Origin: Saturnia japonica
Taxonomy: Eukaryota; Arthropoda; Insecta; Lepidoptera; Saturniidae
NCBI GenBank assembly: GCA_033032175.1
Contig: CM065309.1
Span: forward strand, 6,758,001 to 6,822,000
DNA length: 64,000 nt
Direction: 5' to 3'
The notes beneath the pieces are model-generated. The model saw only the letters and a program-made list of their open reading frames with translations, did not search any database and was not told where the DNA came from. Of the stretch, positions 49,231 to 59,375 are shown piece after piece. Within the stretch, counting starts at the first letter, position 1. Every line of letters starts with the position of its first letter. A program made the position numbers and the translations under genes.

Positions 49231-50034
49231 TACGTATCATTAACCATCAAGCCAGCGCACGTGGACAAGCAGTTCGCGAGGGCTTCGACTTCCGACTTAC
49301 GTAACAAAGATCAATATTTATGGTTAGCTAGAAATTGTAACTAATATTCTTTTATAGCCTATACTATATTTTCCTCGTGAGTCTGGCTATCATAGATATA
49401 AAGAATTTTTCGAATCGGACTGGTAATTCCAGAGATTAGCGTGTTTAAACAAACAAAAAAGCTTTCCGCTTTATTATATTATTATTGATGCCGCTGTAGA
49501 TATACTTTTGGTATATACCAAGCCGCTAAGCCGCTTAATGGATATGTCATCTATTTCTAAAGTTACTATAATTTCTGATAGAAAATCAATAGAACAGAGA
49601 AGAACGCATGAAGAAAGCAAATGTGACTCCCTTCTAGCAATTTTTTTTTTGTATAACTGGTCAGAAAGCGTTTTTATTTACAAATTTAAAAAAATAGTTA
49701 CATTTTTGTAAAATAATTGAATGAATAGGCAGGTTTAAGTTGTTTGAGGAAAAGTTGCTGAAATCGTATCATTTTGGGGAAATTTCGTAAATTCAATCTG
49801 GACTTGGAGACCTTGACTTGTTGGCTGATGGCCTCAAATCAGTTTGACTGTTTTTAGTACTTTCAGTACTAAATTGGTATAATTAGGAATCTTTGAAATT
49901 TATTCAGTTTCATTATAGTATAAAACCCAATTTTAGTATTTTTTAGTACAATTTAACACATACAATACATTTTTGGTCTCTTTTTACTATCTGGCAACAG
50001 TATAGACTTCCATAAAGACACTATTTTCACGTGG

Positions 50035-50265
50035 TTTTGGCGGGATCTTGAAGTGACATGTTGTGGATCTTTATTTTTAATTCATTAACTTAGGTTTTTG
50101 ACCCTATATTATGTAGCATTGGTAGCGTTTTGCGGGATATAGTTTGATTTTTGTGAATAAGTGAAGTGGATTATAAATATAAGCTAAAAGCATTCATTCT
50201 GAGATCCCACAAAATCTTCCTAGAAAGTTCTAACAAGGGAGCCACCTTCTTGTTAGGACACTGAA
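50035..50265 (+). repeat. Direct repeat A, copy 2
   Basis: GGTTTTGGCGGGATCTTGAA, TATATTATGTAGCATTGGT, GTGAAGTGGATTATAAATAT and GGAGCCACCTTCTTGTTAGG parallel the copy at 44390-44625, in the same orientation and 5.6 kb away. Confidence 0.75.
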
Positions 50266-50877
50266 TCGTCATAACACATGACACTTTAATTCACTCGATA
50301 ATAGCTGTAATGGTCTTCATTAAAGAGGACCGGTTGCCAAGTTAGGAAGAAGAAGAAGACACTATTTTCAGAATTAAAATGTATTGGTCTACAAATAGAT
50401 ATTTACGAAAGCTTTTCATCTCTGTTAAATGTTGTAGATAAGTTTCCGAACATGAACAAGCTATTGAAGAAGAAATATCGTCAGACGTCAAATGAAGCAC
50501 GATAAAGAAATACAAAACCTTTTGTGTGGTGGTGGTTGTATATTACTTCCATGGTGGTGGTAGTAATACAGAAAATAATGTAAAGCAGTTTTGGGCCATG
50601 TTGACCAATATTGTGGATACGAAAAAGAACCCAAAGTATAAAAATATCACTAATTTTAAAAAGTGCATAATGTGTGTTCCCATTTGCAATGCACAATGTG
50701 AAATAATTATTTATTTATTTTATAACACCAAAAAATAAGTATAACACTGACACAACACCTCGACTGCTGAAGTGACGAAACAAGTCTTGTATAGCATATA
50801 GTACACTAAACTTTGTATCGAAAAATAACATAAAATAATGACCCTAACGTGCTAGTGCATTTTTTGTCGAATTATAT

Positions 50878-50910
50878 CGACGGTTAAAAGTTAATAGGGC
50901 ATAAGCGACA
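50878..50910 (+). repeat. Left terminal inverted repeat
   Basis: Outer half CGACGGTTAAAAGTT, inner half AATAGGGCATAAGCGACA. The inner half, read on the other strand, is TGTCGCTTATGCCCTATT, the same as the conserved part of the 43-bp units. Confidence 0.85.
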
Positions 50911-51003
50911 CTTTGGTTGAAAATGAGTTATGAATCCCATCCTACTTAAAATTTTTCGCTCTTTCGAATGCGCTCACCCCCGTGGCTCTACGACGACTTT
51001 TTT

Positions 51004-51558
51004 GTCGCTTATGCCCAAGCCAAAAACTGCTATTTCAAAGTGTAATTTCGTTCAACCAACCAAATATTAGGCCTTTTCTATTCTAAAGGCGCTTATACCC
51101 CTGTAAAAATGGCACAACTTTAGGTTTATAGTCGGTAATATATTTTTACTTTTTACCTGCGTAGAGATTCCAGGCGTTTACGGCTCCTTACCATTAGTAC
51201 CTGTTACCATTAGCTGGAACTAATGCTTTTTTACCTTTGTCATCAAAAACATTAAGCGTCAGTTATATCCTACTACCATTTACAAATTTACAATATAATT
51301 GTCACTTATACGCAATTACTAAAATCAAATTTGGTATGGAACTGTCGCTTATACCTTACTACCATTTACAACTTTACAATACAGTTGTCGCTTATACGCA
51401 ATTACTAAAATGTTATTTGATATTGATATGTCGATTATACCCCATTACTATTTACTATTTTAATAGAACTCTGTCGCATAAGCCGTATTACTTTACAATT
51501 ATCATTTATTAATTGGCACTTACGTCAATTTGGTTTCACTTTGTTGTACTGAAATAGC
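51004..51558 (+). repeat. Tandem array of about thirteen 43-bp units
   Basis: Unit starts are at 51004, 51047 (weak), 51088, 51131, 51173, 51215 (weak), 51258, 51301, 51344, 51387, 51430, 51473 and 51516 (weak). The period is 43 bp in most steps, 41 or 42 in a few. The first 20 bases of each unit follow GTCGCTTATACCNNATTACT; the remaining 23 vary. Units at 51258/51344 and 51301/51387 form two alternating subtypes (ACTACCATTTACAA against CGCAATTACTAAAAT), an 86-bp higher-order period. All units point the same way. Another isolated motif is at 51570. Confidence 0.85.
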
Positions 51559-51639
51559 TATTTAGCGAGTCGCTTATCTCAAAATCAGTCGGTCGTGTGC
51601 AGTGAAACCGAGAGAGCACGATGGACATTTAAACGTAAA

Positions 51640-52300
51640 ATTTTTGCTGCGGTGGAATAACGGAAGAAAGAAGATTAAGCCTTTCAGAACAGAGAAGAAA
51701 GGATTGGATCGTCAGCCTAACCCAGAAAACTAATATCAATAGAAAGAGGAGTAAAGATTCAGAAAAACGCACCACAACGTACAAGTACAACATTACACAT
51801 GGTGAAGCTCATCGACAAGTATGTCTGCAAATCTTGTGTAGAACGATTGATGTGTCACACAAATACATTTATTATACAGTTTCGACTGCCGATGAGTTTG
51901 GTAGTGCCAAAGAATCTGAAAGGGGTAAAAGTTTTTCTCCCAATAATACCAGCAACGATGAAATTACAGCGGTTGAATACTACATAAAATATTTACCGGC
52001 GGTTCCTTCTCATTATTGTAGAAAGGATAGTACTCGAACATACCTTCCAGCGGAATATAAAAACTTGGCCAATTTATATAGAAAGTATAGAGAGAACACC
52101 GTACATTTCAAGGACTGGCGTTTGTTTCGGAAAACATCTTCCGAAAAGTTTTCAACGAAAAGTTTAATATAGCATTCCATATACCTAAAAAAAAACAAAT
52201 GCTTGAAATGTTGTCAGTACGAAAATAAAACTGATCCTACACCCGAAGAACGACGAGCTCACGAAGCACACATTATTGAGAAAAACCTTTTATATTGTTT
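51640..52300 (+). pseudogene. Decayed ORF of a multi-copy arthropod protein family (transposon-encoded)
   Basis: One frame is open from about 51640 to 52172: EERRLSLSEQRRKDWIVSL, then RTTTYKYNITHGEAHRQVCL, YYIKYLPAVPSHYCRKDSTR, TYLPAEYKNLANLYRKY. After a shift another frame gives VSENIFRKVFNEKFNIAFHI P, and after a second shift in an A run NKCLKCCQYENKTDPTPEER. The series 'VC..ML...L', 'P..SHYCR..S.R.YLP', 'F...FN..FH.PKKD.C..C' is that of a large uncharacterised arthropod family often seen in many copies, probably a transposase. The distal part with any catalytic core is absent here. No certain start codon. Confidence 0.6.
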
Positions 52301-52995
52301 TTTTTTTTATAAATTGTGAAAGAACATAATTTTGTTTTCATTTCATTTCATTGATTTCATGAAGTTACTAAAGTTTTATTTTAAAGAAGAATCATGTTGG
52401 TTGTGATTCTATTATTTTTAAGACGTGACGTTTAATTCTCGTTACCAATTGCCCATATAATGTTGTATGTTGGATGTTCTCGTTATCCTCTGGTTATAGA
52501 AATCTTGATCTGCGGAAGTACCACGTTACCTATTTTTTCAACCAACTTACAGTGTCGGTAATGTCTAACATCGTCATGATTTTTTTGCTAAGCACTGTTT
52601 CTTATGCTTCATTATGTTTTGGCATAATTATCTGAATTGTCACTAATACTTCTTTACCCATTTACGTTATTCTACAGTGATGTCACTTATGCCCTATTAC
52701 CTCTTGGTATGAGAATATCAAATGTAGCTAATTCTTCTCTACTCTTGTTTTCTTTTCTGTGTAGATATAACTTATTCCGAATTACCTCATAAAGAGAACA
52801 AGACATATTGATCTAAGCGACAAAAAAGTACATAAAACAACGTCGAATCAAATAAATTAAAGTACCAATTAATGCTTTTATTTTTCTTGATTCTAGAGCT
52901 GTTTCCATTTTTACGATATGACAATAAATAAAAAAGTTATTTTCATTTTTCTGAAATTTCAAACTTTAAAGTGATCTCCTGAACAATTAGGTTTT

Positions 52996-53028
52996 TGTCG
53001 CCTGTACCCTATTACTTTTAAACCGTCG
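52996..53028 (-). repeat. Right terminal inverted repeat
   Basis: In plus orientation it reads TGTCGCCTGTACCCTATTAC and then TTTTAAACCGTCG. It is the mirror of 50878-50910 and also contains one copy of the array motif. Confidence 0.85.
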
Positions 53029-53370
53029 ATATGTTTCATTTAGTATATTTTAGTACTGGCCAGACATTTAGTTAGTACATTACATTATTTTGAAACGGTC
53101 ACACTGTTCACAGACTATTAGATGTACAAGTAACACTGTTTCAATTCTTCAAATGCGATTAGCTTTTGCAGTTTTACCTCTACTCTATGAGTTTTACTTG
53201 GCAAACTATTGTTTGTAGGTAATAAAATTTCAAACTTAATTTTATAATACCTACCTTAATAAAAACAGCAATGTGCCGTATGTATTTTTGACTATATACT
53301 TTAAAGGACCTTAACATATGACTTTAAATATGATAAGTCACGAATAGCTGCAACTTGCAAGTTTTTAAAT

Positions 53371-53519
53371 ATGTTGCGAACGGTTGTTAGATTATCCCCG
53401 AATTTCATTTTTCCAATTTTCGGTTCGAGAAATGAAAATGATATTAACGTTATCAACACGCCTATGGTTAAAGAAAATACGAGCGGGTGGGACAGAGTCA
53501 AAGCCATGTACAAAAAAAA
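53371..53519 (+). CDS. TIMMDC1: TIMMDC1 exon 1 (start codon)
   Basis: ATG at 53371 is the first in-frame start after an in-frame TAA at 53302-53304. The exon reads MLRTVVRLSPNFIFPIFGSR, then ENTSGWDRVKAMYKK, and ends at donor AA|GTAAGT. The basic, hydrophobic N-terminus could help mitochondrial targeting. A longer minus-strand ORF (53301-53591) is its antisense shadow. Confidence 0.88.
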
Positions 53520-53689
53520 GTAAGTACATATAAAAATATAACCTGTGTTTTTAATTAAATAGTTTTTATCTAAAACTTGTCTTTTCATCATTTATATTGA
53601 TTAAAATAAACATCGTTCAGGCCTAATATAGTGTATTTTTAATGATAAAATACTTTTATATTGGCAATAATAAATATGATTGTTTGCAG

Positions 53690-53855
53690 TGAGTTTGAAG
53701 AAGTGTCTGTTGAGTTAAATAGTGTAGGGCAATCTTCATTGTGTGGTGCATTCGTTGGTGCTGTTTTTGGAGGTTTTATACACTCGCGAGATGCTTACCT
53801 TTATTTCATTGAAAATAATCAAGCAACAATATATAAATCAACTATGGACGCTAAG
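53690..53855 (+). CDS. TIMMDC1: TIMMDC1 exon 2
   Basis: Acceptor TTTGCAG and donor AAG|GTATAT bound 166 nt. It encodes EFEEVSVELNSVGQSSLCGA, FVGAVFGGFIHSRDAYLYF and ENNQATIYKSTMDAK. The glycine-rich helix GAFVGAVFGGF is the first membrane segment and the 'R-AY--F---N-AT-Y-S--DAK' pattern is typical of TIMMDC1. Confidence 0.94.
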
Positions 53856-55471
53856 GTATATTAAGAAGAACTCTATAGATAATGATTTTTCTTTATTATT
53901 CAAATTAAAGATTGAAAATAATTAGGTACCTAAGTGTTAATGAGGATAGTCATCAAGTTTTTCTTGCTGTATGCCACAAAATTTGCAAGTTCTTAATCTG
54001 AATATATAAACAAATTAGCATTAGATATTTTAAACTGGTAATTATTTTACTTTATTATTAGTTTTGTATGTAACCATAAAAAGAGAAACAGCAATGATAC
54101 AACTTGAGAATTATAAAATACTCATAAACAGTGGCGGTGCTAGACCAAATGTAGAAGTTTCCCAGTTACAAAGAAAACGATAAATAGTGCTAATTGCTAA
54201 TGCTTATTGCTAATCAAAGGTTGTTTATCTCCCTCTTTAGCTCGATGTGCATTATTTACAGCCAGCTACTGTATACTACTCATGCGTACAGAAATATATA
54301 CAAACTAGCGGGGTGCATTTGATATTATGCAGTAATTTTTTACATTTATTGATAATTCATAGAGCCTATCAATTTAGGAATTACATTTATTTCCTTTATA
54401 TAATTTTCATCAAAATTGGTTGAGGAAAGAGGAATTATCCAAAATGTTTACATATTTTCCAAATTATTGGTGACGATTCTTCTAGCCTATCAATTATGAA
54501 AACACTTAAGCATCCCGTCCCGTGTAGGAAATTTTGTCAAACTCAAATGATAATTGTTAATTATAAAAATATTTTTGACAACCCTTATAGCTTATCAATC
54601 ATGGAATTGACATGCTTCCCTTGTACAAAATTTCATGAAAGATTAAAAATAATTTTTTTGGAAATTATTTTCTTATCCATTTCAAAAACTAATACTGATA
54701 ATGTTAATATCTTATCAATTTTAAAATGACGTATGCTTCCCATGTACAAAATTTTATGAAAATTGCTTAAGAATTAACATTTCTTTTTCTTACTTCTAAA
54801 ATTTTAATTTCTTATATCCTATCAATTGACCAATGACATAATGTGCTTCCCATGTACAAAATTTCTTGAACATACACACAGACAAACACAATTTTTTTTA
54901 ATGCCATATTCGTGATCTGTTTCCTTCATAATATAGTAGGCATGTCTACCGGGAAATTAATTAATATAGAGAATAACACTGTTAAGTTTAGTTAAGCTTT
55001 TTTGCGAGGCCCCATCTGGCGCGCCGTCACTGCTCATTAAAAGCATATGTAGGCATAGTGGTATTTTGTTTCTTGAGAAAATTTATGACATAAACATTAG
55101 TCCATTAATTATTTGTAGTTTTACAAAAATGCTGTCACAAAAAAAAATCCTCTAATCAAAATAATAAAAAAGGAGGTAGATAGGTAAAGGAGGACAGTAT
55201 AATCATGAATTTACTGGATAATAGGACTTAATTACACCTACAGGAATATGAAATATCAAAACAAAAGTTATAAGTTAAGCGTATCATGTTATTTTGGGAT
55301 ATATTGCTAGATTTACTTTAATTTTCTAATATTTCATATTTCCTTTATTAAAATAACATACAATATTCTATCATTACTTAAAAATTAACCTGCTAGAACA
55401 CTTCAGTTCTATGAAACTTGAATTGTTGATGTAGTTGTAATGATTAATAAAATAATATGTTTTAATTATAG
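53856..55471. other. TIMMDC1 intron 2
   Basis: A 1.6-kb intron. Its main content is the repeat with internal monomers at 54300-54935. I see no other feature. Confidence 0.7.
54300..54935 (+). repeat. Repeat with internal monomers, copy 3 (five monomers)
   Basis: A degraded head (ACTAGCGGGGTGCATTTG) leads to five monomers marked by 'TAGCCTATCAATT' variants at about 54350, 54484, 54590, 54702 and 54820, spaced about 105-134 bp. Most include GCTTCCCATGTACAAAATTT followed by CATGAAAAT-like text. The tail is ACACAGACAAACACAATTTT, then GCCATATTCGTGATCTG. Confidence 0.7.
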
Positions 55472-55560
55472 AAAAAGTTACAAGATCATGTCACTGTAGC
55501 CTTTGCAAAGGGAGCATATAAATGGGGATGGAAATTGGGATTGTTTACTGGAATGTTCAG
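55472..55560 (+). CDS. TIMMDC1: TIMMDC1 exon 3
   Basis: Acceptor ATTATAG and donor CAG|GTTTGT bound 89 nt. It encodes KKLQDHVTVAFAKGAYKWGW then KLGLFTGMF, the second membrane segment. The FAKGA-KWGW block is strongly conserved in the family. Confidence 0.95.
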
Positions 55561-56657
55561 GTTTGTTCTGTCTTCTACCTTTTATTCTATGACAATATTT
55601 ATATATCAACTTTTTCTGCTACAAATTACAATACTTTTGGCATTTATCTATTTTATATAACTTCTGTTTTTATACAACTTTGCTATCGTAATTTAAACAA
55701 ATATTGTTTTAGGGCCTGGTTTTGAAGAAAAATGTTGTTTTGTGTTATGAAAATCTTTGGTACTAATGACCATTTTCTTCATTTTAGCGTATTTTAAAAA
55801 ACAATGAAAATACGTGAGAAACTAAGTAAAGGTGCATCAAAAACTCAATGTGCCCAAAATGGTCTCTACACTCTTTGTAATGGAAAGAGTCAATATATAA
55901 ATGTTATGGAAGTATGTTTTCTTAGTATTAAAGCTATAAAGTAAAGAGTACACCTAATTTAATGAGTGGAGTGTTTGCATTATTTTCTAAAAAAAACTTG
56001 GGTTATTTTTATGGAACTCATTAAAGATATAGTAACTAATAAATTATTATGTGCCAAACCGCAAATTACCCAACAGCAGAATAATAATAACAGTTTATAA
56101 TATATATCCTTTTTGTTGTCCTTAATACGGATTTTTATATTGTTATTATAAATCTGAAAAGTGAATCGAAAAAAGGTAGATATGTCTTTAGAACTCAATT
56201 TTTTTGTTAATCGATTCATCAGTTTGATTCGAATTAATATTTTCGGAATGAATCGCCATCCTTAGTAGCGCCGCGGCACTCGGCGCGCTCGCGTGGCTGT
56301 GACCAACCGAGGAATGTTTTTTTTTTAACGTGGAAAAACCCGTCATGGATACACACCCGCCTGGGGGGACGGGTGGTTAAGTGAGACTCCTACTCACTAA
56401 AACTCAACGGTGTACCATCGGCCGCCTTAGTGGGGCGACGCGGGACCTGTGGTAGCATTCTACCGCGTCGCCCCGGCGGCTGGCCTCAGTCGGGCCTCCG
56501 GCGCTGAGACACAACCTGGTACAACCCCGACTGTCTCCCAGACGGCTGAACCAGTGCAATGGGAAGACGGGCTCCCCGACTCATCTCCCCTTGGTCCAGC
56601 TAGGGCGGAGGAAGGAGGCGAAAGGGCCCCCTGCTACCATCGAAAGTCTACGGTCTA

Positions 56658-56876
56658 CTACGGTCTTGGTGCTGGTAGCGGTCTTTCCTTTTTAAGGGGT
56701 GCTCTACACTTTGCGCCCGCCATGAAATGGTCCGCCGGCCTCCCGGCGTCGGAACACAAGGCACAGTACAACTTTGTAGATGTGCATTCCTGTGCCTTGT
56801 GGCCAAGCAGTCCACACCGGAAATAAAATAGTCCCCGGTCTACCTCCGACTTGCAAACGGGCCGAATGTGGCCCAC
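56658..56876 (-). pseudogene. LINE ORF1 (gag) fragment with CCHC zinc knuckles
   Basis: The minus-strand ORF reads CFRCGLLGHKAQEC-like: here YFRCGLLGHKAQECTSTKLY then CALCSDAGRPADHFMAGAKC. The second knuckle (CX2C...H...C) and the 'AGRPADH' phrase are typical of R1/TRAS-clade ORF1 proteins. The first cysteine of the first knuckle is changed to tyrosine (GLFYFRCG). Only about 70 residues remain; no endonuclease or reverse transcriptase follows. Confidence 0.7.
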
Positions 56877-57494
56877 GTCCTAGGCATTTAAAGCACCTTA
56901 AAGACCACGCTTGTTAAATGCGGACGTGAGCCTGCAAAACTGAGCCCTCATCGGCCCCAGCCCGGTACTGGGTGCGCTGCTCACACGCCACACCCAAGAG
57001 CTTTTAACGGCCCTCTAGCCGACACACCTCCACAGTCCCCTCTGATAAGCAGAGGGGTACCAGGAAGAGCGCGTCAGATATTAGCCGCTGACCAACCTGG
57101 TCGACGTTGCCTGGGGTGCACCACGAGGAGGTTTTTGACATCTCACCCCAAGGAATGTGAAGCCTTTCTTTTTTAACTTGGAGAAACCCGTCATGGTTAC
57201 ACACTCGCCCGGGAAGACGAGTGGATATGTGAGACTCCTACTCACTAAAACTCCACGGTGCACCTTCCGCCGCCGTAATGGGGCGACACGGGACCAGCAG
57301 GTAGCATACTACCGAGTCACCCCGGCGGCAAGGGTCTGGAAGGGCCGCCCGCAGACGGAGACAGTCCGGTGCAAACGAAACGGTCTCCCCGTCCGCCGAA
57401 CCAGTGCAGTGGGAAGACAGGCCCACCGACCCATCTCCCCTTGGTTCGGCCTGGCAGGAGAAGGAGGCGGTTGAATCCACCCCTTTTCCCCACC

Positions 57495-57975
57495 CATCCG
57501 GCGTTAGGTTTTTATAGAGGTTTTCTCCTCTGCCTCTGCCATAATGTTTTAGCATATGGCTGGGGGAAGGAGGCGAATGAACGTACCCCCTCCCCCACCA
57601 GTCCGTCTTTGGTTTTTTATGGAGGTTTCCTCCTCTCCCGTCTTTGACTATCCGACTGTCATTTTTTTAACGAGGTGCTCATCCTCATCGCTCTGGTTAT
57701 TTTTTAAAGTGGTTTCCTTCCACTGTCCGTCCTTGATTTTTTATGCTGGTGGTTTTCTCCACCTCCTAGTAATTTTTTAACTAGGTTGTCTTCCTCGGTA
57801 ATTTTTTAAGGTGGAAGTCTTCCACCGTCCGATCGTGATTTTTTTTAAAGGGTGGTTTACTCCACCACAGTCCGTCCGTGATTTTTAAGGTGGTTTCCTC
57901 CACAACCGTCAGCGATTTTTTAAAGAGGTTGTATCCTCTCAATTTTTTAATGAGGTTTTCTTCCTCCGCCGCCAT
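57495..57975. repeat. Array of about eleven small hairpin units
   Basis: Each unit is an ATTTTTTAA-like T tract, a 4-7 bp inverted repeat with a 5-8 nt pyrimidine-rich loop, and a spacer often containing CCGTCC(G/T)TG. Stems include AGAGG/CCTCT (57515), GGAGG/CCTCC (57621), AGTGG/CCACT (57706), GGTGG/CCACC (57746), GGTGGA/TCCACC (57811), GTGG/CCAC (57849 and 57890) and GAGG/CCTC (57915 and 57950). On the minus strand part is an open frame (57978-57781) of LKK-rich, 17-residue-like repeats, so it may have been coding. Confidence 0.7.
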
Positions 57976-58614
57976 CAAATAGGAGTCTGTCCATAGTGGA
58001 GGAGCCGAAGCAGATCCACTCTTGCCCTATCCCCTGTCTCCTCTGACGAGCAGAAAGGTACAGGGGAGGAACGCCGGAGGTCTGGTAATGGCCGCCAGTC
58101 AGAGGAATGTGAAGCATAAACTGACCCCTTTCAACTTATATTGGAAATTTCATAATCTCCAAAACAATTTTTTTACTTTTTGTAAACTTTCAATCATTAT
58201 CATTTTATAAACCATAATTTAATACTTATGTTTCAGCCAGTTAAACTGAACAGATATTTTATAGCATTTTTATCGAACAAACGATCGACATGATTTTTTA
58301 AATTGATAGTTTTTTATTATGTTCATACAAACAAAGCAAACACTAAATTTCAAGTGAAGCTTACAACAATATATTAGTGAAAACCGAATCCAAATCGGTT
58401 AGTCCCCCTCTGAGATTAGCGCGCACAAACGCAAAGACAAACAGATAAACAGACAAAAATTCTAACAGTCATTGTTTTCGGTTCTATTGCGTTGATAAAA
58501 GCCCCCAATAATAGTTTTTCTCATATATCTTGTATGTAAAGACATGGATCAGTTGCATTTTTACTATATATATAGATAGATAAATTGTGTGAAAAGTAAA
58601 TAATTAAATTTCAG

Positions 58615-58748
58615 TTTAATAGCAACAACGGCCTCTGTCTATCGTGATGATAATTCTCTAATCGATTTCATTACTGCTGGTACTATTACTGGTGCTTTGT
58701 TTAAAGCCCATTTGGGAGCTGCAGCAACACTTGTTGGTGCTGGTTTGG
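58615..58748 (+). CDS. TIMMDC1: TIMMDC1 exon 4
   Basis: Acceptor TTTCAG and donor TTGG|GTAAGT bound 134 nt. It encodes LIATTASVYRDDNSLIDFIT, AGTITGALFKAHLGAAATLV and GAGL. The AG-ITG-L-K---G pattern is shared with the Tim17/22/23 fold; this is the third membrane segment. Confidence 0.95.
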
Positions 58749-59375
58749 GTAAGTTCTTAACTATTCTGCTAGAAATGATACTTAAAATAAAAATCTAATT
58801 TCTATTAAATATCAGTATTCCTAAAACATGTTCCATGTCAAAACAGGTTTGTTATTAATGTTAAAATAACCTTTTTTGAGATCAATAGGTGTGTCTTTAA
58901 TTATATGTTTTTTTCCTGGCAACACCACATCGCCCTTAATTCTATGTCAAAATTTATGATTCAAACATCATTTTATAGTTTATGTTCCCCGCTATTGAGG
59001 AAACAGAAAATTAAAATTTTGTTACATAAATTGTATAAAAAGGTTCTATTGACTTGTATTTCTATTTATATATAATTATTTCTTAAAGATATTATAAATA
59101 TAAAATTTAACAATGGTATTCCCAATGAAAATATATTCAAAAAACAATGTAGGAGACGGCATCTATCTAATTCACTAACTGTTTAACTCACGTGGATAGC
59201 CTTTAGATTGTTATGTTAACCTAAATTTTATAATGTGCAAAAAATTCGCAAGGTTCAGCTAGTTAATATTTATTAGTCACAAAAATGAAATGAAATGAAT
59301 TAGTATTTACTAAATGCATTATAATTTGTAATTGAAATCTCCATACGTTCTAATTTTATTTACTGTTTTATGTAG
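58749..59375. other. TIMMDC1 intron 4
   Basis: A 627-bp AT-rich intron. I see nothing in it. Confidence 0.6.

Larger units (their letters stand above)
50878..53028 (+). mobile_element. DNA transposon with 43-bp subterminal repeat array
   Basis: The ends are 33-bp inverted repeats (50878-50910 and 52996-53028) that agree at 27 positions without gaps; outermost is CGACGGTT. ATAT flanks both ends (50874-50877 and 53029-53032), either a 4-bp target duplication or part of the ends, since ATAT is its own complement. The element is 2151 bp. Inside the left end lies a 43-bp tandem array (51004-51558); the middle (about 51640-52300) is a decayed ORF; further single motif copies lie at 52682 and about 52765. 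I cannot assign it to a named superfamily. Confidence 0.85.
56310..58105 (-). mobile_element. Tandemly duplicated R1/TRAS-like LINE fragment
   Basis: Two direct units, 56310-57153 and 57154-58105, share their first 300 bp or so: AACCCGTCATGG, GTGAGACTCCTACTCACTAA, GGGGCGAC, CCCCGGCGGC, ACCAGTGCA, TGGGAAGAC, CATCTCCCCTTGG, GGAGGCG. The junctions 56310, 57154 and 58105 all carry GAGGAATGT, and the sequence just before also agrees (AGCAGA..GGTAC at 57047 and 58046). On the minus strand the first unit has a retroviral-type zinc knuckle. The middles differ: gag in one, a hairpin array in the other. Confidence 0.65.
55561..58614. other. TIMMDC1 intron 3
   Basis: A 3.05-kb intron with a strong change in base composition. 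55561-56300 and 58110-58614 are AT-rich. 56310-58105 is a GC-rich, tandemly duplicated LINE fragment with a hairpin array. A dispersed repeat fragment with TCGGTTAGTCCCCCTCTGAG and ACAAACGCAAAGACAAACAG is at 58375-58520. Confidence 0.75.

Noticed and set aside
51004..51558. CRISPR array
   Set aside because: Regular 43-bp period, but there are no unique spacers, the units are diverged and the setting is a eukaryotic transposon.
53301..53591. 96-residue minus-strand ORF with hydrophobic segments
   Set aside because: It is antisense to TIMMDC1 exon 1, whose splice site, start and similarity fit; the hydrophobic look comes from the complement of AT-rich codons.
57238..57978. Several overlapping ORFs on both strands in the GC-rich intron 3 block
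   Set aside because: They arise from the repeat units and hairpin array; apart from the zinc-knuckle fragment none shows a domain.
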